A stretch of DNA of 62,771 bases from Paraburkholderia domus (GTDB lineage Bacteria > Pseudomonadota > Gammaproteobacteria > Burkholderiales > Burkholderiaceae): NCBI RefSeq assembly GCF_905220705.1, contig NZ_CAJNAT010000037.1:1-62771 (forward strand). Reading direction: 5' to 3'. Below are positions 54,835 through 62,771 of the stretch, one piece after another. The notes under the pieces are model-generated. The model made no database searches. It worked only from the letters and a program-made list of their open reading frames with translations, and was not told the DNA's origin. Each line of letters starts with the position of its first letter. Within the stretch, counting starts at the first letter, position 1. Position numbers and translations under genes: made by a program.

Positions 54835-55785
54835 ATGCGCATGAAACTGCATTCCCCCCGGCTCGATTCTTCGGTGGCGCGCGAAACGGCGCGTTGCGAA
54901 CTCGCCGCGCTCATCAGCCGGTTCGCGCCGGCGGACGGTGCCTATCAGACGGCGATCCCGTCGCTGACGCTCTATCGCTGCTCACAACCCGTGGATCTCG
55001 GCTGCGGCGTGACGAGCTCCGCATTCGTGTTCGCGGCGCAGGGCGCCAAGCGGGTCATGGTCGCGGGGCAGGCGTACGACTACGATCATCTGCATTGCCT
55101 CGTGACGTCGGTTGATCTGCCGATGATGTCGCAGGTGACGCGGGCGTCGCCCGATGCGCCTTATCTGTGCGTGAAGCTCACGCTCGATCCGCAACGCATT
55201 GTCGAACTGGCGACGCAACTGCGTCTGCCGGAACCCGATGCCGCGTCAGCAGGCGAAGGCATCGCCGTGGGCTCGCTGTCGGCACCGGTTTTCGACGCGG
55301 CCCTGCGGCTCGTGCGATTGCTCGATACTCCGGGTGACATTCCCGTACTCGCACCGCTCATCGAAAAGGAATTGCTCTACCGGCTGATGACGAGCGAGCA
55401 AGGAAAGCGGCTGCGGCACGTCGCGGTGAACGGGAGCCAGACGTACCGGATCGTGCGGGCAATCGAGTGGATCCAGAATCACTACACCGAGCTTTTGCGG
55501 ATGGAGACGCTGGCACAGGCGGTGAACATGAGCGTGTCGTCGCTCCATCATCACTTCAAGAACGTGACGACGCTGACGCCGTTGCAGTATCAGAAGCAAC
55601 TGCGGCTACACGAAGCGCGCAGATTGCTGCTCCGGCAAAGCGGAGATGTCGGGTCGGTCGCGATCCGGGTCGGGTATGACAGTCCTTCCCAGTTCAGTCG
55701 CGAATACAGCCGGCTGTTCGGCGCGCCGCCGCTTCGCGACGTCGCGCAGTTGAGGCGTTTGGATGGGGTCGGGTTTCGGGAGTAG
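54835..55785 (+). CDS. AraC family transcriptional regulator
   Basis: This 316-residue protein (or 314 from the ATG at 54841) has an N-terminal AraC_N domain (about 20-190, with LTLYRCSQPVDLG and VTSVDLPMMSQV) and two C-terminal helix-turn-helix motifs (about 215-305, with METLAQAVNMSVSSLHHHFK and VAIRVGYDSPSQFSREYSRLFG). It is divergent from the molybdenum hydroxylase operon, 180 bases away. By analogy with YqhC-type regulators it likely activates that operon in response to an aldehyde. That is inference. Confidence 0.92.
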   Translation: MRMKLHSPRLDSSVARETARCELAALISRFAPADGAYQTAIPSLTLYRCSQPVDLGCGVTSSAFVFAAQGAKRVMVAGQAYDYDHLHCLVTSVDLPMMSQVTRASPDAPYLCVKLTLDPQRIVELATQLRLPEPDAASAGEGIAVGSLSAPVFDAALRLVRLLDTPGDIPVLAPLIEKELLYRLMTSEQGKRLRHVAVNGSQTYRIVRAIEWIQNHYTELLRMETLAQAVNMSVSSLHHHFKNVTTLTPLQYQKQLRLHEARRLLLRQSGDVGSVAIRVGYDSPSQFSREYSRLFGAPPLRDVAQLRRLDGVGFRE

Positions 55786-56320
55786 GGGGCAGTCACGTTC
55801 ACGACATCTCTCCCCTAGGGGCCGATGGATGCGTTTGGACGTCGTTAGAAACAAAAAACCCCGCGAGCCTTTCGGCTGCGGGGTTCTTGGACAAGCTCGG
55901 ACAACCTTGGATGTAATCTTGGTGGAGAGGAGGACTATCAAACTGACCCACCAAACCTATAACTGGCAACGGCTCTCAACATCTGACGCACGACGATACC
56001 CCCAAACATACCCCCAACTCCGCCGCACTGCCGATCTCGATCGGCGCGCTGGTTGCGCGCAGGAGCTGGTGATCGCCGGAGAATCCAAGCTCAGTAATTC
56101 TTTTTCGCCGAACACCCCCTCCGAGGGGGCGAGGCAACCAGAGGGGCGGGGTGGTCTCCATGGTAGCCCATAGATTTTTTGGCAAAAAAGCCGATAGTTA
56201 CAGATGGCGTCATCTAAGCGCCACATGAATTGCAAGCTTTCAGCCAGAATGAGCACCTGTTCTCAGGCACACCGGTTTCGCGTAAAGTCCGTCAGATAAA
56301 TTACTACAGACGAACAGACC
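55786..56320. other. Probable genomic-island boundary
   Basis: The gap runs from the AraC gene to hsdR. It holds the minus-strand terminator at 55849-55885, a tRNA-3'-end-like string read on the minus strand (TCCTCCTCTCCACCA, 55924-55938), a direct TACCCCCAA repeat (about 55998 and 56009), and an AT-richer hsdR leader. The ORFs here lack coding support. The plus-strand promoter for hsdR probably lies in 56160-56310. Confidence 0.5.
55849..55885 (-). terminator. Intrinsic terminator on the minus strand
   Basis: AACCCCGC (55857-55864) pairs with GCGGGGTT (55878-55885), with an inner AGCC/GGCT stem. On the minus strand TTTTTTG follows. It would end a minus-strand transcript coming from the right, about 40 bases beyond the tRNA-like 3' end. 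Confidence 0.75.
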
Positions 56321-59300
56321 GTGAGCCAGACCGGGAATTTCAGCTTTCTAGCCGAGCATTCGCCCCTTCTCGCGCAGCTCGGCGCCGCCGCTGAGCAGAC
56401 CTTCGCCAGCGACCCGAATACGACCCTCATCAAGCTCCGTCAGTTCGGCGAGGCGATGGCCCAAGACCTGGCTGCGCGCTTTGGCATCGAGTTCGACCAG
56501 ACAACGAAGCAGTCGGACCTCCTTTTTCAGCTTGATCGCGAGGCGGGGCTCGACAAATCGATCCGTGGGCTATTCCACACGCTCCGCGTCGAGGGCAACA
56601 AGGCCACACACGAGTTCAAGACCCAGCACAAGGAGGCGATGGACGGCCTGAAGGTTGCCCGCGCGCTCGCAATTTGGTTCGAAACGTCATTCGGGAAGCA
56701 GGGTACCGCTTTCAAACCTGGCGCATTCGTGCCGCCTGCAGACCCCAGCACGCACCTGCGCGACCTTCAGATCGAGATTGACCGGCTCAAGGCCCAACTG
56801 AAGAGCGCGTCGCAATCCCTCGAAAGCAGCCAGCATCTCGCTGACCTCGTAGCGCAAGAGAAGGAGACGTACGAGACGCTCGCGTTGCAGATGGACGTTG
56901 AGGCGAAAACGTACAAGGAACTTGCATTCGAGCAGGAAGCGGCGCTGAAGAAAGCGCAACAAGCTTTCGACGCCCAATTGAAGTCACTGCAGGACCAACT
57001 CGATGCGAAGCAGGTCATTCAGGCGAGGATCAGCACACAGAAGGCTACACTGCAACTTGTGCTCTCCGAAGACTTGACACGCATCCTCATCGACAAGCAG
57101 TTGATGGAAGCGGGATGGGACGCGGATTCCGTGGAGCTAAAGTATGCAAAGGGCGTGCGCCCGGAGCCGGGAAAGAACAAAGCCATCGCGGAATGGCCGA
57201 CCCACGAAGGTCCGGCCGACTACATGCTATTCGCAGGCATGATGCCCATTGCCATCGTAGAGGCGAAGAAGCAAAGCAAGGGAGTGGCAGATACTATCCA
57301 GCAGGCGGAGCGATACTCGCGTGGTTTGAAGCTCACACCGGAGCTAGCTGCACCATGGCAAGTGACGGGGCAGGCGGGGCCGTGGCCCGACGGTCAAAAG
57401 GGCTCCTTCAAAGTCCCGTTCGTGTATTCGTGCAACAGTCGCCCTTACATCAAGCAACTAGCTGAACAGAGCGGCACGTGGTTCCGCGACGTCAGGGCAC
57501 CCTCGAATCTGTCCAGTCCTCTGGCAGGTTTCCATCAGCCGGACGGCCTCATTGATCGGCTGAAGCGAAGCAAAGAAGACGCCGAAGCGAAGCTCGCGCT
57601 AGAAGGCTTCGACTATCTTCGGTTGCGCGATTACCAAGTCAAAGCAATTCGGGCCGTCGAGGAAGCGCTATCTGACGGGCAGCGCGCTACGCTCGTTGCG
57701 ATGGCGACCGGTACAGGCAAGACGCGCACCATCATTGGCCTCATGTACCGTCTATTGAAGACAGAGCGCTTCCGGCGCATCCTCTTTCTCGTCGACCGCA
57801 CAGCGTTGGGGCAGCAGGCGACTGACACCTTTGACGAAGCATTGCTCGAACAGAATCAGCCGCTCTCGAAAATTTATAACGTCGCGAAGCTCGGCGATAT
57901 GGCAGCGGCGGCGGAAACCCGTGTTCAAGTTGCCACGGTTCAGGCAATGGTCCGGCGCATCCTCCAGTCTGATTCGCCGCCCGGTGTTGACGAATTCGAT
58001 TGCATCATCATTGATGAGGCACACCGAGGCTATACGCTCGATCAGGAGATGACAGAAGGCGAGCTTGTGATGCGCGATCAGAATCAATACCTGTCCAGCT
58101 ATCGTCGCGTGCTCGACTATTTTGACGCGGTGAAAGTCGCCCTAACTGCGACGCCTGCGAAGCACACGACTGAGATATTCGGAAAGCCTGTCTACACCTA
58201 TTCGTACCGCGAGGCCGTTGCGGACGACTGGCTGATCGACCATGAGCCGCCGATTCGATACGAGACGCTCCTCTCGAAGAACGGTATTCGCTTTGCGAAG
58301 GGGGAGACGGTCACAGCAATCAATACCTCAACAGGCGAGATAGAGTTATCGGAACTGGAGGATGAGTTGAGCTTTGGCGTTGATGCCTTCAACAAGAGTG
58401 TCATTAACGAGCCATTCAACAAGGTCATCTGCGACGAGTTGGCGAAGGAGTTGGACCCGTTCGGAGACGAGAAAACGCTCATCTTCTGCGCTACCGATAT
58501 GCACGCAGAGATGGTGAAACGCTTACTCAGTGCTGCTTTCAAAGAACAATATGGCGACTCGTACAACGAGGCGGCAGTCGAGAAGATAACCGGTCAGTCA
58601 GATAAGGTTAGTCAGCTTATTCGACTATATAAAAACGAGAAGTATCCGAGCATTGCCATCACGGTTGATCTGCTGACTACGGGCATCGACGTGCCACCAA
58701 TCTCCCACCTCGTGTTCCTGCGCCGAGTGCGCTCTCGGATCCTCTATGAGCAGATGATCGGCCGGGCAACGCGCCGATGTGATGAAATCGGCAAGACCGT
58801 TTTCAAGATTTATGACCCTGTAGACATTTACGCTGCGCTTCAGGATGTATCAACGATGAAGCCACTAGTTAAGGACCCCAACGTCACGATGGAGCAGTTG
58901 ATCGGGGAGCTTATCGACCCCGCCAGCATCGACGCGCCGGGCAGTGCACCGGATCGCACGTACGCTCACGAGGTACTCGATGCGCTGAGCCAAGGCTTGA
59001 TGCGTGTGCTTCGAAAAGCAACGCATGCAGCGGAGAAGAGACCTGCCTTGCGTGAGCGACTCGCACAGCTTGAACAGGTCTGGGGCGTACAGCCAAGCAA
59101 GCTTCACGAGCATTTGCATTCTTTGGGGCCGGTTGGTGCGGCGGACTTCGTGCGCCAGCATATGCAGCTTTTGGAGCAGCTTGCCGAGGTGAAGCAACTG
59201 GTGGGTACTGGGTACATGCCGATCATCTCCGAGCACTCGGACGAGCTTGTGCTGCGCGAGCAAAGCTATGGCGAATACGGACGCCCCGAAGACTACCTCG

Positions 59301-59785
59301 ATAGTTTCAATCACTTCATCCACGAGCAAATCAATCAGTCGGCTGCTTTATCGGTTGTCGTGAATCGCCCGAAGGACCTGACTCGTGCAGAACTGAAAGA
59401 GGTTCGCATGTTGCTCGATCAGCACGGCTTTACCGAGGCACGAATTAAGAGCGCATGGCGACAGCAAACGAATCAAGAGATTGCCGCCAGCATCGTTGGC
59501 TTCATCAGACGGGCCGCGCTGGGCGAGGCTCTAATATCGTTCGAGCAGCGCGTAGCTCGAGCGATGGAAGGCATATACAAGCTCACAAATTGGACGCCCG
59601 TGCAGCGCACATGGCTCGGTCGACTAGCCAAGCAGCTTGTGCACGAAATCGTTGTCGATCAGCAATTCGTAAACAGCACGTTCGCGAACGACGGCGGCGC
59701 GAAACAGCTCGACAAGATGCTCGGCGGCAAGCTGGATACTGTGCTGCAAAACCTGGCGGAAGCATTGTGGCCGCAGGTGGCATAA
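56321..59785 (+). CDS. hsdR: Type I restriction enzyme R subunit
   Basis: This 1154-residue protein has a GTG start. An N-terminal DUF4145-like helical domain (about 1-130) and a coiled coil (about 145-250) precede the nuclease region with its Asp...GluAlaLys motif (ADYMLFAG...IVEAKKQ, about 299-318). The superfamily 2 motor then carries TGTGKT near 463, IIIDEAHRG near 563, LTATPAKHT near 609 and IGRATRRCDE. The C-terminal part (about 880-1154) resembles EcoEI-type R subunits that bind HsdM. It translocates and cleaves unmethylated DNA at a distance. It begins the hsdRMS operon. Confidence 0.96.
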   Translation: MSQTGNFSFLAEHSPLLAQLGAAAEQTFASDPNTTLIKLRQFGEAMAQDLAARFGIEFDQTTKQSDLLFQLDREAGLDKSIRGLFHTLRVEGNKATHEFKTQHKEAMDGLKVARALAIWFETSFGKQGTAFKPGAFVPPADPSTHLRDLQIEIDRLKAQLKSASQSLESSQHLADLVAQEKETYETLALQMDVEAKTYKELAFEQEAALKKAQQAFDAQLKSLQDQLDAKQVIQARISTQKATLQLVLSEDLTRILIDKQLMEAGWDADSVELKYAKGVRPEPGKNKAIAEWPTHEGPADYMLFAGMMPIAIVEAKKQSKGVADTIQQAERYSRGLKLTPELAAPWQVTGQAGPWPDGQKGSFKVPFVYSCNSRPYIKQLAEQSGTWFRDVRAPSNLSSPLAGFHQPDGLIDRLKRSKEDAEAKLALEGFDYLRLRDYQVKAIRAVEEALSDGQRATLVAMATGTGKTRTIIGLMYRLLKTERFRRILFLVDRTALGQQATDTFDEALLEQNQPLSKIYNVAKLGDMAAAAETRVQVATVQAMVRRILQSDSPPGVDEFDCIIIDEAHRGYTLDQEMTEGELVMRDQNQYLSSYRRVLDYFDAVKVALTATPAKHTTEIFGKPVYTYSYREAVADDWLIDHEPPIRYETLLSKNGIRFAKGETVTAINTSTGEIELSELEDELSFGVDAFNKSVINEPFNKVICDELAKELDPFGDEKTLIFCATDMHAEMVKRLLSAAFKEQYGDSYNEAAVEKITGQSDKVSQLIRLYKNEKYPSIAITVDLLTTGIDVPPISHLVFLRRVRSRILYEQMIGRATRRCDEIGKTVFKIYDPVDIYAALQDVSTMKPLVKDPNVTMEQLIGELIDPASIDAPGSAPDRTYAHEVLDALSQGLMRVLRKATHAAEKRPALRERLAQLEQVWGVQPSKLHEHLHSLGPVGAADFVRQHMQLLEQLAEVKQLVGTGYMPIISEHSDELVLREQSYGEYGRPEDYLDSFNHFIHEQINQSAALSVVVNRPKDLTRAELKEVRMLLDQHGFTEARIKSAWRQQTNQEIAASIVGFIRRAALGEALISFEQRVARAMEGIYKLTNWTPVQRTWLGRLAKQLVHEIVVDQQFVNSTFANDGGAKQLDKMLGGKLDTVLQNLAEALWPQVA

Positions 59786-59860
59786 TTTGGTCCGAAATCT
59801 TCGCAGATCGTCGCAGACTGCTCCATCGACGGCCTGCCAACCCTTACTGAATCTGACCCC

Positions 59861-61318
59861 ATGCGCAATAACGATATCGTCCAGAAACTGTGGAACCTAT
59901 GCGACGTTCTGCGCGACGATGGCATCAATTATTCAGACTACGTTGCTGAGCTGGTGCTGCTCCTATTCATCAAGATGGAATATGAGAACGCCCAGAGCGG
60001 TGTGCTCAGCAAGCATAAGTTGCCAGAGGGTTCACGCTGGACCGATCTGACCGAAAAGAGCGGCTTGAACCTCTTGAACCACTATCGGGCCACACTGCTT
60101 TCCCTCAGCCAAAGCACCGATCCGTTGATTGCGGCAATCTATGCTGACGCACAGACAAGCCTGAAGGAGCCTCGCCATCTTGAACAACTTGTGAAGAGTC
60201 TCGATGGCATCGATTGGTTCTCAGCGAAGCGGGACGGACTGGGCGATCTATACGAAGGCTTGTTGCAGAAGAACGCCAGCGAAACGAAGTCGGGCGCGGG
60301 GCAATACTTTACGCCGCGCCCCTTGATCGACAGCATCATTCACCTCATCAAGCCGCAACCTGGCGAGACGATTCAGGACCCAGCAGCCGGTACGGCGGGC
60401 TTCTTGATAGCAGCAGACACCTACATCAAATCGCACACGGATAACCTGTACAACCTCAACGCCAGGCAGCAGACGTTCCAGCGTAACAAGGCGTTTCTCG
60501 GTATGGAGTTAGTATCCAGCACAAGACGGCTGGCGTTGATGAACTGCATGCTGCATGGCATGGAAGGCGACGATGATGGCGTAGTGCACATCGGCAATAC
60601 GCTGGGCAACGCAGGTGCCGCCTTGCCCAAGGCCGACATCATCCTCAGTAATCCGCCGTTCGGCACGGCGAAGGGCGGAGGCGGTCCAACCCGTGATGAC
60701 CTAACCTATGCAACAGGCAACAAGCAACTGGCATTCTTGCAGCATATTGTTCGCCACCTGAAGGACGGCGGTCGTGCTGCTGTTGTGTTGCCTGATAACG
60801 TCCTGTTCGAAGCGGGCGTCGGCGCGGACATTCGTCGTGACCTAATGAACAAGTGCAATCTGCACACTATCCTGCGCCTGCCGACCGGCATCTTCTATGC
60901 GCAAGGCGTCAAGACCAATGTGCTCTTCTTTAACAAGGTGAGCCAAGCCGCTACCAATAGCACGAAGAAGGTATGGGTCTATGACCTGCGGGCGAATGCC
61001 CCGAAATTTGGCAAGCGCACGCCGCTTTTGCGTGATTACTTTGCGCAGTTTGAGGCTGCGTATGGTGACGCGGCAGATGGCTGCGGCTCGCGCGTGGACG
61101 AAGGCGAAAGCAGCCGCTTCCGCTCCTTCAGTCGTGAATGGATCAAAGGGCGCGGAGACAGCCTGGACATTGCTTGGTTAAAAGATGAAAGCGGGGAGGA
61201 TGCTTCTGATTTGCCGGAACCGGCGGTTCTGGCTCGTGAGGCGATGGATGAACTCAATGTCGCGCTAGCGGAGCTAGAGGGAATACTGACAGAACTGGGC
61301 AACGAGGCTCCCGTATGA
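59861..61318 (+). CDS. hsdM: Type I DNA N6-adenine methyltransferase, M subunit
   Basis: This 485-residue protein has the HsdM N-terminal helical domain (NDIVQKLWNLCDVLRDDGIN) and then the gamma-class methyltransferase core: GAGQYFTPRPLIDSI, the AdoMet motif DPAAGTAGFLI near 173 and the catalytic NPPFGT near 264. KGRGDSLDIAWLK is in the C-terminal part. It modifies adenine at sites chosen by HsdS and protects host DNA. It lies 75 bases after hsdR and overlaps hsdS by four bases. Confidence 0.96.
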   Translation: MRNNDIVQKLWNLCDVLRDDGINYSDYVAELVLLLFIKMEYENAQSGVLSKHKLPEGSRWTDLTEKSGLNLLNHYRATLLSLSQSTDPLIAAIYADAQTSLKEPRHLEQLVKSLDGIDWFSAKRDGLGDLYEGLLQKNASETKSGAGQYFTPRPLIDSIIHLIKPQPGETIQDPAAGTAGFLIAADTYIKSHTDNLYNLNARQQTFQRNKAFLGMELVSSTRRLALMNCMLHGMEGDDDGVVHIGNTLGNAGAALPKADIILSNPPFGTAKGGGGPTRDDLTYATGNKQLAFLQHIVRHLKDGGRAAVVLPDNVLFEAGVGADIRRDLMNKCNLHTILRLPTGIFYAQGVKTNVLFFNKVSQAATNSTKKVWVYDLRANAPKFGKRTPLLRDYFAQFEAAYGDAADGCGSRVDEGESSRFRSFSREWIKGRGDSLDIAWLKDESGEDASDLPEPAVLAREAMDELNVALAELEGILTELGNEAPV

Positions 61319-62709
61319 CCTTCTTACCAAACGGCTGGACACTTTCGAAGGTCGGCGATCTTATTGAATTGAACCCAAAGAATAGCTGCGACGGCGGGGC
61401 GACGGTCGGCTTCGTCCCGATGCCGCTTCTGGGCACTCGCTATCTGGGTTCCGTTGCCTTTGAAGCGAAGTTGTGGAACGACGTGAAAAAAGGCTACACC
61501 CACTTCGCAGACGGCGACGTGTTGCTTGCTAAAATCACGCCATGTTTCGAAAATGGTAAAGCCGGTATTCCGATGGGCCTGCCTAGTGGGCTCGGCGCTG
61601 GTAGTACGGAATACTTCGTTTGTCGCGCTAAGCCCGAACTGCTTGAACCACGGTATCTGCTCGCTTGGTTCAAAACGGACGGCTTTATGCGAAACGGTGC
61701 GGTCGAAATGACCGGTTCTGTCGGGCACAAGCGAGTTCCGAAGGAATATGTGGTCGGCAATATCATTCCGCTTGCGCCGATTCCAGAACAGAAGCGCATC
61801 GCCGACAAGCTCGACTCTGCGCTCGCGCGCGTGGATACCTGCCGCGAACGACTCAGCAGTCTTCCCGGTACCATTGAGAGGTTCCGCAGCTCAGTACTAG
61901 CTGCGGCCACGTCAGGCGTGCTCACCAGAGATTGGCGTGCCGCACGTTCTACAGGTTCGTATTTGAGTGAGCCGGACCCGAGCGAAGACCGGCTCGCTGT
62001 GTGCCTGCCGCCGGGGTGGGTTTGGTCTTCGCCGGAAGGGGTGAAGGCGGATGAACGGCATTCGTTAGCAATTGGCCCTTTCGGAAGCGATTTGACGGTT
62101 AAAGATTATCGCGACGAAGGGGTTCCTCTCGTTTTCGTAAGGGAGATCCGCGCTAGAAAGTTTGGCGACGAAAAGACTAAGTATGTGAGTTTCGATAAGG
62201 CGGCGGAGTTAGCCGCTCATAGCGTATCTGCTGGCGATTTGCTCATTACGAAGATGGGCGCACCTCCCGGTGACGCGGCGATCTATCCCGACGACATGCC
62301 AGACGCAATAATTACAGCCGACTGCATCAAACTTCGCGTCAATCCATCACTCGCGTTGGCTAAGTTTGTTGGTTATGTTGTCTCCAGCCCGCTATTCAAA
62401 GAACGTTTGCGAGAAATCACTGCCGGTGTAGCACAGCAAAAGGTCAGTTTGAAGCGTTTACGTAATTTCCCGCTTCAGCTTGCGCCTCTCGAAGAGCAAC
62501 AAGAAATTGTGCGTCGAGTGGAGGTATTGTTTCGATATGCGGACCGCCTCGAAGCTCGTTTGAAGACCGCGAGCGAGGCTGTGGAACGCTTGACTCCCGC
62601 ACTGCTCGCCAAGGCCTTCCGGGGCGAACTGCTACCACAAGACCCGAACGATGAGCCAGCAGAGCTAAGCTCGAATCTGGTGTATGGGGGATTTGAGGCG
62701 GGAGATTGA
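61315..62709 (+). CDS. hsdS: Type I specificity subunit with two recognition domains
   Basis: This 464-residue protein starts at the ATGA overlap with hsdM. It has the two-fold HsdS layout. Recognition domain 1 (about 5-150) is followed by a conserved helical spacer (PIPEQKRIADKLDSALARVD near 157). Recognition domain 2 (about 215-385) is followed by the second spacer (EEQQEIVRRVEVLFRYADRL near 393) and the tail LTPALLAKAFRGEL. Two different domains imply a bipartite asymmetric DNA target. The sequence recognised cannot be read from the protein. Confidence 0.95.
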   Translation: MTFLPNGWTLSKVGDLIELNPKNSCDGGATVGFVPMPLLGTRYLGSVAFEAKLWNDVKKGYTHFADGDVLLAKITPCFENGKAGIPMGLPSGLGAGSTEYFVCRAKPELLEPRYLLAWFKTDGFMRNGAVEMTGSVGHKRVPKEYVVGNIIPLAPIPEQKRIADKLDSALARVDTCRERLSSLPGTIERFRSSVLAAATSGVLTRDWRAARSTGSYLSEPDPSEDRLAVCLPPGWVWSSPEGVKADERHSLAIGPFGSDLTVKDYRDEGVPLVFVREIRARKFGDEKTKYVSFDKAAELAAHSVSAGDLLITKMGAPPGDAAIYPDDMPDAIITADCIKLRVNPSLALAKFVGYVVSSPLFKERLREITAGVAQQKVSLKRLRNFPLQLAPLEEQQEIVRRVEVLFRYADRLEARLKTASEAVERLTPALLAKAFRGELLPQDPNDEPAELSSNLVYGGFEAGD

Positions 62710-62771
62710 AGGCGGTGGAGGTTTCAGCTGAGAATCTGATTGTCGAAGTCGGAAACCAGCAAACAACAAAC
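62706..62771 (+). CDS. Start of another gene, cut by the window edge
   Basis: A TTG at 62706 overlaps the hsdS stop (TTGA), and the frame stays open for 22 codons to the end (MKAVEVSAENLIVEVG...). A GTG at 62715 is an alternative start. Only the close packing supports it. It would be a fourth gene of the hsd operon, possibly an accessory defence protein. Confidence 0.35.
   Translation, partial: MKAVEVSAENLIVEVGNQQTTN

Noticed and set aside
55924..56000. Complete tRNA gene on the minus strand
   Set aside because: Only the acceptor-stem and CCA-like end is present; the expected T-stem does not pair and no anticodon arm is found.

Overview
The window is high-GC DNA with the gene content of a Burkholderiaceae chromosome, most like Paraburkholderia or Burkholderia. 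This is an inference from gene content: a fused isobutyryl-CoA mutase, a KirBac-type channel, a Gram-negative porin of the Burkholderia type, a long fused indolepyruvate oxidoreductase, DUF1289 and DUF2239 proteins, and intergenic hairpin repeats. I see no rRNA, complete tRNA or CRISPR array.

Bases 1-5900 are the end of an Rhs/YD-repeat polymorphic toxin locus. The rhs gene is split by a complete IS66-family element (538-3498) with a perfect 8-bp target duplication. Beyond it lie the severed toxin tip with its immunity gene, a promoterless orphan toxin tip with 181 bp of homology to the rhs core and its own immunity gene, a remnant of a third tip, and two more immunity paralogues.

Bases 5900-16400 are core metabolism: a sulfate-binding protein, a small hydrolase, ghrA behind a short coupled leader ORF, and a tight operon (HMG-CoA lyase, YbaK-like deacylase, DUF1289, MaoC hydratase, MBL hydrolase) preceded by three tandem 50-bp hairpins. 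Then come a divergent EamA transporter/Lrp regulator pair, a probable fluoroacetate/haloacetate dehalogenase and a nitronate monooxygenase.

Bases 16400-25200 hold icmF, which carries a 16-copy hexanucleotide repeat in an interdomain linker, a LysR regulator, a porin, an exported hypothetical protein and an SBF-like transporter. Bases 25300-40500 hold an EAL-CBS-GGDEF protein, a LacI-mannose isomerase-fructokinase operon, two small hypothetical proteins, a KirBac channel, the fused indolepyruvate oxidoreductase, CutC, a second EAL protein and a Na+/H+ antiporter.

Bases 40500-55800 start with a 600-bp inverted-repeat structure between convergent genes. It is followed by a RutG-type permease, two chemoreceptors (one with a candidate sigma-28 promoter and a C-terminal CheR-type pentapeptide), DUF2239, a membrane diguanylate cyclase, a TetR/SDR/NAD-binding cluster with matching operators, and a Tat-exported molybdenum hydroxylase divergent from an AraC regulator.

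From about 55850 the sequence changes to what looks like a genomic island: a tRNA-3'-end-like remnant plus terminator, then a complete type I restriction-modification system (hsdR, hsdM, hsdS) and the overlapping start of another gene at the window edge.
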